The translations under genes and the position numbers were made by a program. DNA of 64,000 nt from Comamonadaceae bacterium (GTDB lineage: Bacteria; Pseudomonadota; Gammaproteobacteria; Burkholderiales; Burkholderiaceae_C), in contig JAACZV010000018.1 in assembly GCA_009996515.1 (NCBI GenBank), positions 62,001 through 126,000 of the forward strand, in the 5' to 3' direction. Below, piece by piece: positions 8,477 through 17,890 of this stretch. Every line of letters begins with the position of its first letter. The stretch's first letter is position 1. Under the pieces are notes generated by a model. It did not search any database and was not told the DNA's origin. It saw nothing but the letters and a program-made list of their open reading frames with translations.

Positions 8477-9199
8477 ATGACAAAGACCTTCACGCGCAGC
8501 GCAGGCCGCGCCGCCAACCAATTGCGCCCGGTGCGCATCACCCGCGGTTTCACCGTGCACGCCGAGGGCTCGGTGCTGATCGAGTTCGGTGCGACGCGCG
8601 TGCTGTGCACGGCCTCCGTCGAGGAGCGCGTGCCGCCGCACAAGCGCGGCTCCGGCGAGGGCTGGGTGACGGCCGAGTACGGCATGCTGCCGCGCGCCAC
8701 CCACACCCGCAGCGACCGCGAGGCGGCCAAGGGCAAGCAGAGCGGCCGCACGCAGGAGATCCAGCGCCTCATCGGCCGCTCGCTGCGCGCCGTGTTCGAT
8801 CTGGCCGCCCTGGGCGAGCGCACCATCACGCTGGACTGCGACGTGCTGCAGGCCGACGGCGGCACGCGCACGGCCGCCATCACGGGCGCCTTCGTCGCGG
8901 CCAGCGACGCGGTCGCCAAGCTGCTGGCCGAAGGCAAGATCGCCGCCTCGCCGATCAAGGACGCGGTGGCGGCCATCTCGGTGGGCATCGTCGACGGCAC
9001 GCCGCTGCTGGACCTGGAATATGTCGAGGACGCCGCCTGCGACACCGACATGAACGTCGTCATGACCGGCAGCGGCGGCTTCGTCGAGCTGCAGGGCACG
9101 GCGGAGGGCGTGGTCTTCACGCGCGACGAGATGAACGCGCTGCTGGACCTGGCCGACCAGGGCATACGCGAACTGATCGAGCTGCAGAAGCGCGCATGA
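8477..9199 (+). CDS. rph: Ribonuclease PH
   Basis: A 240-residue phosphorolytic 3' exoribonuclease that trims the tails of tRNA precursors and degrades structured RNA. Visible are the RNase PH opening ([19 protein letters not shown]), the [17 protein letters not shown] segment with the phosphate-site arginines, [16 protein letters not shown], and the catalytic-region [16 protein letters not shown]. Length matches the family (about 238). The reading is full length. It overlaps rdgB by ATGA and belongs to the kinase-phosphatase-rph-rdgB-hemW run. Confidence 0.96.
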   Translation: MTKTFTRSAGRAANQLRPVRITRGFTVHAEGSVLIEFGATRVLCTASVEERVPPHKRGSGEGWVTAEYGMLPRATHTRSDREAAKGKQSGRTQEIQRLIGRSLRAVFDLAALGERTITLDCDVLQADGGTRTAAITGAFVAASDAVAKLLAEGKIAASPIKDAVAAISVGIVDGTPLLDLEYVEDAACDTDMNVVMTGSGGFVELQGTAEGVVFTRDEMNALLDLADQGIRELIELQKRA

Positions 9200-9801
9200 A
9201 GCTCGTTCTCGCCTCCAACAACGCGAAGAAGCTCGCCGAGCTGCAGGCCTTGTTCGCGCCGCTGGGCATTGAGCTGGTGACCCAGGGCAGCCTGGGCATC
9301 CCCGAGGCGGAGGAGCCCTTCGACAGCTTCGTCGAGAACGCGCTCGCCAAGGCCCGCCATGCGGCCCGGCTCAGCGGGCTGCCGGCGCTGGCCGACGACT
9401 CGGGCATCAGCGTCGATGCGCTGGGCGGCGCGCCGGGCGTGCGCTCGGCCCGCTACGCGCTGGACGCCGGCGGCGAGAAGAGCGACGCCGCCAACAACCA
9501 GCGCCTGCTGCGCGAGCTGGCCGACGTGGCCGACCGGCGCGCGCGCTTCGTCTGCGCGCTGGTGGCCGTGCGCAGTGCCGAAGACCCCGAGCCCCTGGTC
9601 GCCATGGGTCGCTGGATGGGCGAGATCCTGGCGGCGCCCGATGGCGAGGGCGGCTTCGGCTACGACCCGCTGATGCACATCCCCGCGCTGGGCCAGACCG
9701 TCGCCCGCCTGCCGGCCGACGTGAAGAACCGCCACAGCCACCGCGCGCTCGCCGCGGCCCAGCTGATGCAGCAGTTCCGCGAGGTCTGGCGCCTGGGCTG
9801 A
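9196..9801 (+). CDS. rdgB: RdgB/HAM1-type dITP/XTP pyrophosphatase
   Basis: A 201-residue NTPase that removes dITP, ITP and XTP from the nucleotide pool. The family start [16 protein letters not shown], the segment [14 protein letters not shown], the DDSG(I) metal site, and the C-terminal GFGYDPL and NRHSHRALA motifs are all present. ATG 9196 overlaps the rph stop (ATGA), implying translational coupling, and the rph-rdgB-hemW order is common in proteobacteria. Confidence 0.96.
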   Translation: MKLVLASNNAKKLAELQALFAPLGIELVTQGSLGIPEAEEPFDSFVENALAKARHAARLSGLPALADDSGISVDALGGAPGVRSARYALDAGGEKSDAANNQRLLRELADVADRRARFVCALVAVRSAEDPEPLVAMGRWMGEILAAPDGEGGFGYDPLMHIPALGQTVARLPADVKNRHSHRALAAAQLMQQFREVWRLG

Positions 9802-9805
9802 CGAC

Positions 9806-10990
9806 ATGGCCGATCTGCTTCACCTGATGCGCCCGGGCACGCTGCAGCTGCCCGCGCTGCCGCCGCTGGCGCTCTACGTGCACCTGCCCTGGTGCCTGCG
9901 CAAATGCCCTTACTGCGACTTCAACTCGCACGAGGTCAAGAACGGCGGGCTTTCCACCGACACGGCCGAGGCCTACCTCGCCGCGCTGCGCGCCGACCTG
10001 GAGGCGGCGCTGCCACTGGTCTGGGGCCGGCCGGTGGTCAGCATCTTCATCGGCGGAGGCACGCCCAGCCTGTTCGACCCGGAGCAGATCGCGCGGCTGA
10101 TCTCCGACATCCGTGCACGCCTGCCGCTGGAGCCGGGCTGCGAGATCACGCTGGAGGCCAACCCCGGCACCTTCGAACGCGAGCGCTTCAAGGGCTTCCG
10201 CCAGGCCGGCGTCACGCGGCTGTCGGTGGGCGTGCAGAGCTTCGACGACGCCCAGCTGAAAAAGCTGGGCCGGGTGCACAGCGCGACGCAGGCGCGCGAG
10301 GCCTTGTCGGAGGCCGCCGCGGCCTTCGAGACCTGGAACCTCGACCTGATGTACGCGCTGCCGGGCCAGACGCTGGACGACCTGGCCGGCGAGCTGGGCA
10401 CGGCACTGGGCTTCCAGCCACCGCACCTGTCCATCTACCACCTGACCATAGAGCCCAACACGGTGTTCGCGACGCGCACGCCCGCGGGCCTGCCCGACCC
10501 CGACCTGGCCAGCGACATGCTGGACCTGATCACCGACAGGACCGCCGCGGCCGGCCTGTCGCGCTACGAGGTCTCGGCCTATGCCCGCGACGGCCACCGC
10601 TGCCTGCACAACCTGAACTACTGGCAGTTCGGCGACTATCTGGGCATAGGCGCCGGCGCGCACAGCAAGCTCAGCTTCCCCAATCGCGTGCTGCGCCAGG
10701 TGCGCTGGCGCGAGCCGGCGGCCTTCATGGCGCAGCAGAACAAGGTCAGCAACGAGCACGAGGTGGCGCGCAAGGACATGCCGTTCGAGTTCATGCTGAA
10801 CGCGCTGCGGCTCAGGGAGGGTGTCACGGTCACGCAGTTCCTGGAGCGCACCGGACTGCCGCTGTCGGCCATCGCCGCCGGCCTGGAGACCGCGCGCGGC
10901 CGCGGGCTGCTGAGTGCCGACCCGGCCCGCATCCAGCCGACCGAGCGCGGCTTCGACTTCCTCAGCGACCTGCAGCAGCTCTTTCTCTGA
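9806..10990 (+). CDS. hemW: Radical SAM haem chaperone HemW
   Basis: A 394-residue protein often mislabelled as oxygen-independent coproporphyrinogen oxidase. It has the radical SAM cluster motif in LPWCLRKCPYCDF (CxxxCxxC), the SIFIGGGTPSL SAM-binding stretch, and the HemW-specific HNLNYW (HNxxYW), which separates it from true HemN. HemW binds haem and delivers it to respiratory proteins. It starts 4 bases after rdgB. A GC-only palindrome follows its stop, before the convergent cheB. Confidence 0.94.
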   Translation: MADLLHLMRPGTLQLPALPPLALYVHLPWCLRKCPYCDFNSHEVKNGGLSTDTAEAYLAALRADLEAALPLVWGRPVVSIFIGGGTPSLFDPEQIARLISDIRARLPLEPGCEITLEANPGTFERERFKGFRQAGVTRLSVGVQSFDDAQLKKLGRVHSATQAREALSEAAAAFETWNLDLMYALPGQTLDDLAGELGTALGFQPPHLSIYHLTIEPNTVFATRTPAGLPDPDLASDMLDLITDRTAAAGLSRYEVSAYARDGHRCLHNLNYWQFGDYLGIGAGAHSKLSFPNRVLRQVRWREPAAFMAQQNKVSNEHEVARKDMPFEFMLNALRLREGVTVTQFLERTGLPLSAIAAGLETARGRGLLSADPARIQPTERGFDFLSDLQQLFL

Positions 10991-11008
10991 GGCCGCGGCG
11001 CCGCGGCC
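10991..11008. other. Perfect 18-bp GC-only palindrome between convergent hemW and cheB
   Basis: GGCCGCGGC followed by GCCGCGGCC is a perfect inverted repeat with no spacer, directly after the hemW stop and 6 bases before the cheB stop. It can fold on either transcript but lacks a U tract, so it could be a processing barrier or a Rho-assisted end rather than an intrinsic terminator. Confidence 0.4.
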
Positions 11009-11014
11009 GCTCGA

Positions 11015-12100
11015 TCAGACGCGGTTCAGCGACATGCCGGAGGTGGCGCGCAGCCGCTCCAGCACCTTGGCGGCGATCTGGTTCAGCGGCAGCACCTCGT
11101 CGGCGGCTCCCGCCGCGATGGCCTCGCGCGGCATGCCGAAGACGACGCAGCTGGCCTCATCCTGGCAGTAGTTGTAGGAGCCGGCGTCCTTCATGACCTT
11201 CATCGCGCGGGCGCCGTCGGCGCCCATGCCGGTCAGCATGATGCCGATCGCGTTCGGCCCGACGACCTTGGCGGCCGACAGGAACAGCGCCTCCACCGAG
11301 GGCTTGTGGCGGTTGATGGGCTCGCCGTCCTGTACGCGGGCGATGTAGTTGGCGCCGCTGCGCTCCACGGTCAGGTGCAGGCCGCCCGGCGCGATATAGC
11401 CGTGGCCGGGCAGGATGCGCTCGCCGTCCTGGGCTTCCTTCACGCGGATCTTGCACAGGCCGTCCAGCCGCGCCGCGTAGCTCTTCGTGAAGCCCGGCGG
11501 CATGTGCTGGGTGATGACGACGGCCGGGCTGTCGGCGGGCAGGTTGAGCAGCACGTCCTTGGTGGCCTCGGTGCCGCCGGTGGAAGCGCCGATGAAGATG
11601 ATCTTCTCGGTCGAGGCGCGGCCCAGGCTGGCCATGGTCACGGGCCTGGCCGGTGCCGGCGCGGCCGTGCCCGGCGGGGGCGCGACATGGCGGCGGATGT
11701 GCGCCTTGGACGCGATGCGGATCTTGTCGGTGATGTCCTGGGCCAGCTGGCGGATGCCGTCGGCCACGCCGATCTTGGGCTTGGCGACGAAATCGAGCGC
11801 GCCCAGTTCCAGCGCCTTCAGCGTGACCTCGGCGCCGCGCTCGGTCAGCGTGGACACCATCACCACCGGCATGGGCCGCAGCCGCATCAGGCGCGACAGG
11901 AAGTCCAGCCCGTCCATGCGCGGCATCTCGACGTCCAGCGTGATGACGTCGGGGTTCAGGTTGCGGATCATCTCGCGCGCGACCAGCGGGTCGGACGCCG
12001 CGCCCACGCATTCCATGTCGGGCTGACGGTTGATGATCTCGGTCAGGATGGAGCGCACGAGCGCCGAATCGTCCACCACCACGACCCGGGTCTTGGGCAT
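11015..12100 (-). CDS. cheB: Chemotaxis protein-glutamate methylesterase CheB
   Basis: A 361-residue two-domain protein. An N-terminal receiver with VVDDS and the phospho-acceptor D56 ([12 protein letters not shown]) is followed by a linker of Ala and Pro. The methylesterase domain has GASTGGTEA (nucleophile Ser), TQHMPPGFT (His) and [10 protein letters not shown] (Asp). It demethylates and deamidates receptors during adaptation when phosphorylated by CheA. It is the last of the minus-strand run cheR-cheD-cheB, starting 10 bases after the cheD stop. No CheA, CheW or CheY gene lies in the window. Confidence 0.96.
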   Translation of the reverse strand: MPKTRVVVVDDSALVRSILTEIINRQPDMECVGAASDPLVAREMIRNLNPDVITLDVEMPRMDGLDFLSRLMRLRPMPVVMVSTLTERGAEVTLKALELGALDFVAKPKIGVADGIRQLAQDITDKIRIASKAHIRRHVAPPPGTAAPAPARPVTMASLGRASTEKIIFIGASTGGTEATKDVLLNLPADSPAVVITQHMPPGFTKSYAARLDGLCKIRVKEAQDGERILPGHGYIAPGGLHLTVERSGANYIARVQDGEPINRHKPSVEALFLSAAKVVGPNAIGIMLTGMGADGARAMKVMKDAGSYNYCQDEASCVVFGMPREAIAAGAADEVLPLNQIAAKVLERLRATSGMSLNRV

Positions 12101-12110
12101 GGGAGTCTCC

Positions 12111-12770
12111 TCAGAACAAGTCGATGGAGCCGCCGCTGCTGGCGACCGGCTGCACCTTCTGGATGGCGGCGCGGTCCTGCTGGACCAGCGCCTCGGTATT
12201 GGTGGCGGCCAGGCGCTTGACCATGGCCTTGCCGCTGGCCGGCAGGAAGCAGACCTTGCGCGGGTAGACGTCCAGCACGTCCTTGGACACGATGGGGATG
12301 CGCTCCAGCTTCAGATAGTCGATGACGAAGTTGGTGTTGCGCTCGCCGACGTTGAGCGAGTTCATGCCGGAGATGACGGCGCCGCCGCCGAAGATCTTGG
12401 CTTCCATGCGGCTCTTGCTGGCGCCGCGCTTCATCATTTCGTTGATCAGCAGTTCCATCGCGTAGGAGCCGTAGCGGCCGGAGTCGCCGTTGCCCTCGGG
12501 CAGCATGAAGTGGTTCATGCCGCCGACCCGCGCGACGCGGTCCCACAGGCAGGCGGCGATGCAGGAGCCCAGCGTCGTCATGACCAGCAGGTCCTCCTGG
12601 TCGACGAAGTACTCGCCGGGCAGGATCTTGACGGCCGCATTCTTGAAGTGGGCGTCGTAGAAGAAGAACGAGGCCTCGCCGGGCTTGCGCGGCTGGGCCT
12701 TGAGCTGGTTGACCCTGGCCAGCGCGGCCGGGTTGCCCAGCGCGCTGGCGGTGGCGAGAGGCGTGCTCAT
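12111..12770 (-). CDS. cheD: Chemoreceptor glutamine deamidase CheD
   Basis: A 219-residue protein that deamidates receptor glutamines. The catalytic Cys lies in [13 protein letters not shown] and the His in [11 protein letters not shown], and the KIFGGGA segment is conserved. The ATG at 12770 gives a typical N-terminus with a 25-residue extension before the core. A longer open frame continues upstream through cheR in a different phase and is a shadow. It sits between cheR (2-base gap) and cheB. Confidence 0.95.
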   Translation of the reverse strand: MSTPLATASALGNPAALARVNQLKAQPRKPGEASFFFYDAHFKNAAVKILPGEYFVDQEDLLVMTTLGSCIAACLWDRVARVGGMNHFMLPEGNGDSGRYGSYAMELLINEMMKRGASKSRMEAKIFGGGAVISGMNSLNVGERNTNFVIDYLKLERIPIVSKDVLDVYPRKVCFLPASGKAMVKRLAATNTEALVQQDRAAIQKVQPVASSGGSIDLF

Positions 12771-12772
12771 CG

Positions 12773-13624
12773 TCAGACCTTCTCGTAGATGGTTTTGCCG
12801 CGCAGCTTGAACAGGTCGCGCGATTCGGTGAAGTTCTCGGAATGCCCGACGAACAGCAGCCCGCCCGGGCGCATGACGCGGTGGATGCGCTCCAGCACCT
12901 TGCGCTGGGTGGCCGCGTCGAAATAGATCATCACGTTGCGGCAGAACACCATGTGGAAGGGGTCGCCCAACTGCCACTGCTGGTCCATCAGGTTCAGCGG
13001 GCGGAAGTCCACCCAGCGCTGCAGTTCGGGCTTGACGCGGATCTTGCCGGCGTTGCTGCCGGTGCCGCGCATGAAGAAGCTCTTCAGCCGTGCCGCATCC
13101 AGGCCGCGGGCGTCGGCGTTGTAGACGCCGCGCTTGGCCGTGGCCAGCACCTGGGTGTCGATGTCGCTGGCGACCAGTTGCACGGCCGCGCTGGGGCCCA
13201 GCGCCTCGGCGCAGGTCATCAGGATGGAGTAGGGCTCCTCGCCGGTGGAGGCGGCGCAGCACCAGATGCGCACGGGCTTGCCGGCAAAGGGCTTGAGGTC
13301 GTCCTTGAGCGCGTGGAAATGGTGGTCTTCGCGGAAGAACGAGGTCAGGTTGGTCGTCAGGCAGTTGACGAACTCCTGCCACTCGGCCGCGCCGGCCGGG
13401 CCCGTGGACGCCTCCAGCCACTGCAGATAGCTGGCGAAGCTCTTGTGGCCGGTCTCGCGCAGGCGGCGCGACAGCCGGCTGTAGACCATCGCGTGCTTGC
13501 CGTCGTGCAGGCTGATGCCGGCATGCTTGTAGATCAGTTCGCGCACGCGGTCGAAGTCGGCCTTGCTGAAGCTGAATTCGTGATCGAGAGGGGTGGTGCC
13601 GGTGGCGAGGTCGGGTGCGGGCAT
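12773..13624 (-). CDS. cheR: Chemotaxis receptor methyltransferase CheR
   Basis: A 283-residue SAM-dependent methyltransferase that methylates receptor glutamates. The N-terminal helical domain (FDRVRELIYKHAGISL) and the SAM-binding motifs (WCCAASTGEEPYSI, FCRNVMIYFD) are clear. I take ATG 13624 as start (MPAPDLATG). A GTG at 13738 would add 38 residues that do not look like the family, and neither start has a good ribosome binding site. First of the cheR-cheD-cheB run. It is divergent from the diguanylate cyclase gene. Confidence 0.93.
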   Translation of the reverse strand: MPAPDLATGTTPLDHEFSFSKADFDRVRELIYKHAGISLHDGKHAMVYSRLSRRLRETGHKSFASYLQWLEASTGPAGAAEWQEFVNCLTTNLTSFFREDHHFHALKDDLKPFAGKPVRIWCCAASTGEEPYSILMTCAEALGPSAAVQLVASDIDTQVLATAKRGVYNADARGLDAARLKSFFMRGTGSNAGKIRVKPELQRWVDFRPLNLMDQQWQLGDPFHMVFCRNVMIYFDAATQRKVLERIHRVMRPGGLLFVGHSENFTESRDLFKLRGKTIYEKV

Positions 13625-13822
13625 GTGGGAGAACGGATTTATGGGTGCTCGCAGCAGTTCTGGCGGTGGCCTGCCGATTCTCCACCGCGGGGCGTCCCTG
13701 CCGCCCCGACGCGGCCCAGCATAGTGCAAACAGCTCACGGGAACGTGCCTGTTTCACGACCCGCGCCGGGGAGGCGCGCTGCTAGACTGCCTTGTAACCA
13801 CAAGTTTGCCGCCGCCCCGCCT

Positions 13823-14560
13823 TTGGAACATCGACTGCCTGCCCCCTCCCTGATCGACGCCCAGCTGCTCGTTCTGGACCAGGCCCTGCAGCTGCTGCAG
13901 CAGGCCGGGGCCCCGCTGCCCTCGGAGGAGCCCTTGAGCGCGGCCTGGCTGCAGGCCGTGCTGGATGCGCTGTGCGACCTCTCCAGCCGAGATGCGCTGA
14001 CGGGCCTGGCCAACCGCCGCAGCTTCGAGATGGCGCTGGCCCGCGAGGTCGATCGCGTGGCCCGCTCCGACGAGGCAGCCCTGCTGTTGATGCTGGACAT
14101 CGACCATTTCAAGGCCATCAACGACACCCACGGCCATGCCGCTGGTGACAAAGTCATCTGCGCCGTGGCCCGGGCCATCCAGCAGGCCGTCAGGCCCATG
14201 GACCTCGTCGCCCGCGTCGGTGGCGAGGAGTTCGCCATCATCCTGCCCAACTGCGCGCCTTATGTGGGCCTGGCCGTCGCGGAACGGGTGCGCGAGCGCG
14301 TCGCCCAGCTCGGCGTCGAGGTGGTGCCCGGCCAGGTGCTGGGCGTCACCGCCAGCCTGGGCGGCGCCTTCGCGCCGCAGTGGGTGCGCTCGTCGCCGCT
14401 GCTGTGGATGGAGCGGGCCGACCGCCAGCTCTACCGCGCCAAGGCCGAGGGCCGCAACCGCACCCGCCTCGAACCCCAGGTCGACTCCCTGGTCAGCGCC
14501 GAAGAAAGGGGCATGTTGTTCGCCTCCCTGAACCTCGATACGCAACAGGACCTGCCATGA
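13823..14560 (+). CDS. GGDEF-domain diguanylate cyclase without sensor domain
   Basis: About 245 residues if translation starts at TTG 13823; the true start is uncertain because no ribosome binding site is seen and the frame is open far upstream. A helical N-terminus of some 55 residues precedes an intact GGDEF domain: DALTGLANRR, then DIDHFKAINDTHGHAAGD and the active site GGEEF near residues 133-137. The inhibitory site RPMD stands exactly five residues before GGEEF, so product feedback is likely. It makes c-di-GMP. The stop overlaps flhG (ATGA), placing c-di-GMP synthesis in the same transcript as a flagellar number regulator and opposite the cheRDB run. Confidence 0.88.
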   Translation: MEHRLPAPSLIDAQLLVLDQALQLLQQAGAPLPSEEPLSAAWLQAVLDALCDLSSRDALTGLANRRSFEMALAREVDRVARSDEAALLLMLDIDHFKAINDTHGHAAGDKVICAVARAIQQAVRPMDLVARVGGEEFAIILPNCAPYVGLAVAERVRERVAQLGVEVVPGQVLGVTASLGGAFAPQWVRSSPLLWMERADRQLYRAKAEGRNRTRLEPQVDSLVSAEERGMLFASLNLDTQQDLP

Positions 14561-15354
14561 GCATGACCCACGATCCTGCTGCCCCCCGCCCGCCGCGTGC
14601 CGGCGCCCGCACGCTGGCCGTCACCAGCGGCAAGGGCGGCGTCGGCAAGACCTTCGTCACCGCCAACCTCGCCGCGGCGCTGGCCGCGCGCGGCCAGAAG
14701 GTGCTGGTGCTGGATGCCGACCTCGGCCTCGCCAATCTCGACGTGGTGCTGAACCTGCACCCCAAGCTGACGCTGCACGACGTCTTCACCGAGAAGGCCA
14801 CGCTGGAGCAGGCCATCCTGCCCGCGCCCGGCGGCTTCTCCGTGCTGCTGGCCGGCTCGGGCATGGTGGAGTACTCCCGCCTCACGCCGGAGGTGCGCGA
14901 CAAGCTGCTGCACATCATCGAGCTCGTCAGGCCACGCTTCGACTGGGTGCTGCTGGACACCGGCGCCGGCATCTCCGACGTCGTGCTGTTCGCGGTCTCG
15001 CTGGCGCAGGACGTGCTGGTCGTCGCCACGCCCGAGCCCACCTCGCTGACCGATGCCTACGCCACCATCAAGGTGCTGGCCACGCAGCAGGAGCGCCGCC
15101 ACCTGGGCCTGGTCGTCAACCAGGCCAACCGCGTCGGCGAGGGCCGGCTGATCTGCGGGCAGCTGCAGCAGGTGCTGCAGCGCTTCGTCGGCTCGGCGCC
15201 GGGGCAGGAGTTCAGGCTGGAGCTGTTCGGCGAGGTCCGGGCCGACCCGTCGGTGCGCCAGGCCGTGCTCAAGCGCCAGCTGATGCTGGAACATTACCCG
15301 GGCTGCGACGCGGCCCAGGCCATCAGGGCCTTGGCCTCCAAACTCCTTGGCTGA
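14557..15354 (+). CDS. flhG: MinD/ParA-family ATPase, FlhG (FleN)-like
   Basis: A 265-residue deviant Walker ATPase. An about 18-residue Pro/Arg-rich leader precedes TSGKGGVGKT, then VLDADLGLANLDVVL, and LLDTGAGIS for Walker B. FlhG/FleN limits flagellar number and placement with FlhF; MinD-like proteins look similar. FlhG is favoured because of the KGGVGKTFVTANLA start, the chemotaxis neighbours and the absence of minC or minE. FlhF is not in the window. It overlaps the upstream GGDEF gene by four bases and the downstream globin gene by eight. Confidence 0.8.
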   Translation: MSMTHDPAAPRPPRAGARTLAVTSGKGGVGKTFVTANLAAALAARGQKVLVLDADLGLANLDVVLNLHPKLTLHDVFTEKATLEQAILPAPGGFSVLLAGSGMVEYSRLTPEVRDKLLHIIELVRPRFDWVLLDTGAGISDVVLFAVSLAQDVLVVATPEPTSLTDAYATIKVLATQQERRHLGLVVNQANRVGEGRLICGQLQQVLQRFVGSAPGQEFRLELFGEVRADPSVRQAVLKRQLMLEHYPGCDAAQAIRALASKLLG

Positions 15355-15736
15355 TCCCGCGCCCGCGACCGCTTTCGAGTGGATAGGCGGCGAGGCGCGC
15401 GTGCGCGAACTCGTCGACCGCTTCTACGACCTGATGGACCTGGAGCCGGCCTATGCCCGGCTGCGCGCGGCCCATGGCGACACGCTGGACTCGGCGCGCG
15501 ACAAGCTGTTCTGGTTCCTGTGCGGCTGGCTGGGCGGGCCGGACCACTACATCAGCCGCTTCGGCCACCCGCGGCTGCGGGCGCGCCACCTGCCGTTTCG
15601 CATCGGCATCGCCGAGCGCGACGAGTGGCTGGCCTGCATGGCCCAGGCCATGCAGGAGACCGGGGTGGACCCGGCCCTGCAGGCCCGGCTGGCCGAGTCC
15701 TTCGCGGGCACGGCCGACTGGATGCGCAACGTCTAG
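15347..15736 (+). CDS. Truncated haemoglobin, group II type
   Basis: A 129-residue 2-on-2 globin. Features are FYDLMDLEPAYARLRAAH in the N-terminal helices, then GHPRLRARHLPFRIG with the proximal His, and the DEWLACM segment with the group II Trp. Such globins bind O2, NO or peroxide in the cytoplasm. Translation probably starts at TTG 15347 inside the end of flhG. The overlap means it is coexpressed with the c-di-GMP cyclase and FlhG. It converges on the TonB-like gene with a 4-base overlap. Confidence 0.85.
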   Translation: MADPAPATAFEWIGGEARVRELVDRFYDLMDLEPAYARLRAAHGDTLDSARDKLFWFLCGWLGGPDHYISRFGHPRLRARHLPFRIGIAERDEWLACMAQAMQETGVDPALQARLAESFAGTADWMRNV

Positions 15737-16380
15737 TCGATCCTGAACGCGAAGTCCTGCTGGAACACCGCGTCGCCCTGGCACTGATAGCCGGCCAGGG
15801 CGGACTCGACCGCGCGCTGCAGCGCGCGCCGGGTCTTGGCGTCCGGCCCGCCCTGGATCATGTGGAACACGCTGCCGATGACGCGGCCGTCGCGCACGGT
15901 GGCGACCACCTGCAGCACGGCCTCGCCGTTCCAGTTGACGGCCGGCACCTCGGGCCTGGGCATGGTTGAGCAGACGGCGCCCGCGCTCAGCGGCAGCGAG
16001 CCGGCGGCGGCCTGCGGCTGCGTCGCGACCTGTGTCGGGCCTGGCTGGGTGACCAACGGCGCAGCCTCCCTGGGCGCGACGACGGCGCTGACGAGCGGGG
16101 CTTCCTGGGGCTGTGAGACCTCGATGACCGGCGGCGGGACCATGATCACCGGCAGCTCTTGCAGCGTCGGCCTGTCGACGCGCACCGGCTCGGGCGGTGG
16201 CGGGGCGCGGTCGACCTCGGGCGGCAGTGGTTTCAGCGCGATGATCTCCGGCGGCCTGAGCGCCGGCCGCATGAGGCCTGCGCTCAGCGCGTAGATCCCG
16301 GCCAGGTGCAGGGCGACGACGAGGCCGATGCCCACAGTGCTCCTGGGCTTGGGGGCGGGGTAGGCGTGGGACAGGTTCAT
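15733..16380 (-). CDS. TonB-like energy transducer protein
   Basis: A 215-residue protein with one N-terminal transmembrane helix (about residues 16-38) and a long Pro/Glu/Val-rich periplasmic stretch (about 45-115, with PPPPEPVRV-like repeats). A C-terminal domain with VNWNGEAVLQVVATVRDGRV, of the TonB C-terminal type, follows. It should span the periplasm and touch an outer-membrane receptor. ATG 16380 is chosen over 16407 because GAGGAG stands a few bases upstream. No exbB, exbD or receptor gene is adjacent. Confidence 0.75.
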   Translation of the reverse strand: MNLSHAYPAPKPRSTVGIGLVVALHLAGIYALSAGLMRPALRPPEIIALKPLPPEVDRAPPPPEPVRVDRPTLQELPVIMVPPPVIEVSQPQEAPLVSAVVAPREAAPLVTQPGPTQVATQPQAAAGSLPLSAGAVCSTMPRPEVPAVNWNGEAVLQVVATVRDGRVIGSVFHMIQGGPDAKTRRALQRAVESALAGYQCQGDAVFQQDFAFRID

Positions 16381-16528
16381 GGGCTCTCCTCTGTGCAAGG
16401 TTGGCAAACCAGGAACCGCGCTCGCGGCGGCTTGAGGCCAGGCTACGCCCGCCTAACGTCGTCGGTCAATGGCGTTGAGGCGTGTGTCGGCCGCGCGACG
16501 CACTGGCCCCGGGGCAGTCAGCGGCCCG

Positions 16529-17179
16529 TCAGGCCGTTCCGCTCAGCAGCACGATGAGTGCACCGGCGCCGCCGTCGCTGGCGCGCGCCTGCACGAAGGC
16601 CAGCACCTCGTTCTTCTGTACCAGCCAGCGTCGCACGCGGCCCTTGAGCACGGGCTCGCGGCCCGGCGAGCCGTGGCCCTTGCCGTGCACCACGCGCACG
16701 CAGCGCAGGCCGCGCCGGGCGCTGTCCTGGATGAAGAGGCCCAGCGCCTCGCGCGCCGCGTCACGGCGCAGGCCGTGCAGGTCCAGCTGGGCCTGCAGCG
16801 CCCAGTGGCCGCGGCGCAGCTTGCGCACCACCTCGAGGCTGATGCCCTCGCGGCGAAAGCTCAGCGTCTCGTCGGTGTCCAGCAGCGTGTCGACGTCGAT
16901 CTCGTCGGAGAGCGCCTGCAGCAGCACGGCGCGCTCGTCGGCCTCGCGCTGGCGCGGCTCCGGCGCGGGCTGCTCGCGCGCGTGCAGCACGCGGTCGACG
17001 CGGCGCAGCGGCGTTACCGGCCCCACGCTGAGCTCGAAGACCCGTCTTTCCTGCTCCGCCAGCCGCAGCGCGGCGGCGCGGCGCTCGCGCTCCCGTTCGG
17101 CCGCCAGCCGCGCGGCGGCGAGCTCCCGCGCCAGCGGCTGGAGGTCGGCGAGGCTGCGTACGGTCGCGGGCTTGCTCAC
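16529..17179 (-). CDS. Smr-domain protein
   Basis: A 216-residue protein: an Arg/Glu/Ala-rich coiled N-terminal half and a C-terminal Smr domain with [15 protein letters not shown] and [11 protein letters not shown], the two family motifs (LDLHG and HGxG). Smr domains are nicking endonucleases or RNA-binding modules linked to mismatch repair and ribosome rescue. The start ATG overlaps the radC stop by four bases, so the pair is translationally coupled. Confidence 0.9.
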   Translation of the reverse strand: MSKPATVRSLADLQPLARELAAARLAAERERERRAAALRLAEQERRVFELSVGPVTPLRRVDRVLHAREQPAPEPRQREADERAVLLQALSDEIDVDTLLDTDETLSFRREGISLEVVRKLRRGHWALQAQLDLHGLRRDAAREALGLFIQDSARRGLRCVRVVHGKGHGSPGREPVLKGRVRRWLVQKNEVLAFVQARASDGGAGALIVLLSGTA

Positions 17180-17850
17180 ATCAGGCCCCGCTCGGCCAGC
17201 GACACGACCTCGCCCGCGCCGACGACGAGATGGTCGACGACGCGCACGTCCACCAGCGCCAGCGCCTGGCCGAGCTGGCGCGTCAGCAACTCGTCGGCCC
17301 GGGAGGGCTCGGCGACGCCGCTGGGGTGGTTGTGGGCCAGGATGGTGGCGGCCGCGCCCAGGGCCAGCGCGCGCTTGACGACTTCCCTGGGGTGGACGGT
17401 CGTCGACGTCAGCGAGCCGGTGAACAGCGTCTCCATCGCGATCAGCCGCAGTTGCGCGTCCAGGAACAGCACGGCGAACACCTCATGGCCCAGGCCGCCG
17501 AGCTGCAGGCGCAGATAGGCCTTGACCGCGTCGACGTCGCTCATCGCCGGCTTCTCGGCCAGCCGCTGGTTCAGCGAGCGCCGGGCGATCTCCAGCACGG
17601 CGGCGATCTCGGCACGCTTGGCCGGCCCCAGGCCCTTGACCTTGCCGAGGTCTTGCACTCCGGCCGCCAGCAGGCCGGCCCAGCCGCCGAAGCGGTCCAG
17701 CAGGCTTTGCGCCAGCTGCAGCACCGGCTGGCCCGGGATGCCGGTACGCAGCAGCAGGGCCAGCAGCTCGGCGTCCGCCAACGCGGCAGGTCCGCGGGCG
17801 AGCAGCTTCTCGCGCGGGCGGGCGTCCGGGGGCAGATGGGTCAGCGGCAT
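17176..17850 (-). CDS. radC: RadC-family JAB/MPN-domain protein
   Basis: A 224-residue RadC/YsxA-type protein. A helix-hairpin-helix region ([12 protein letters not shown]) precedes the JAMM metal site, with HPREV and HNHPSG near the end. Despite the name, a DNA repair role is not established; members are found with competence genes and mobile elements. Here it is a single core copy coupled to the Smr gene and divergent from fkpB with 40 bases between. Confidence 0.93.
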   Translation of the reverse strand: MPLTHLPPDARPREKLLARGPAALADAELLALLLRTGIPGQPVLQLAQSLLDRFGGWAGLLAAGVQDLGKVKGLGPAKRAEIAAVLEIARRSLNQRLAEKPAMSDVDAVKAYLRLQLGGLGHEVFAVLFLDAQLRLIAMETLFTGSLTSTTVHPREVVKRALALGAAATILAHNHPSGVAEPSRADELLTRQLGQALALVDVRVVDHLVVGAGEVVSLAERGLM

Positions 17851-17890
17851 AAAATCGGCAGTCTAGCCAAGCGCTCCTCACCCTTTTCGA

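Noticed and set aside
12842-13822. Long N-terminal extension of the diguanylate cyclase frame
   Set aside because: The frame upstream of 13740 is antisense to cheR and rich in Val/Gly/His/Ala without domain features; the real protein starts near 13823.
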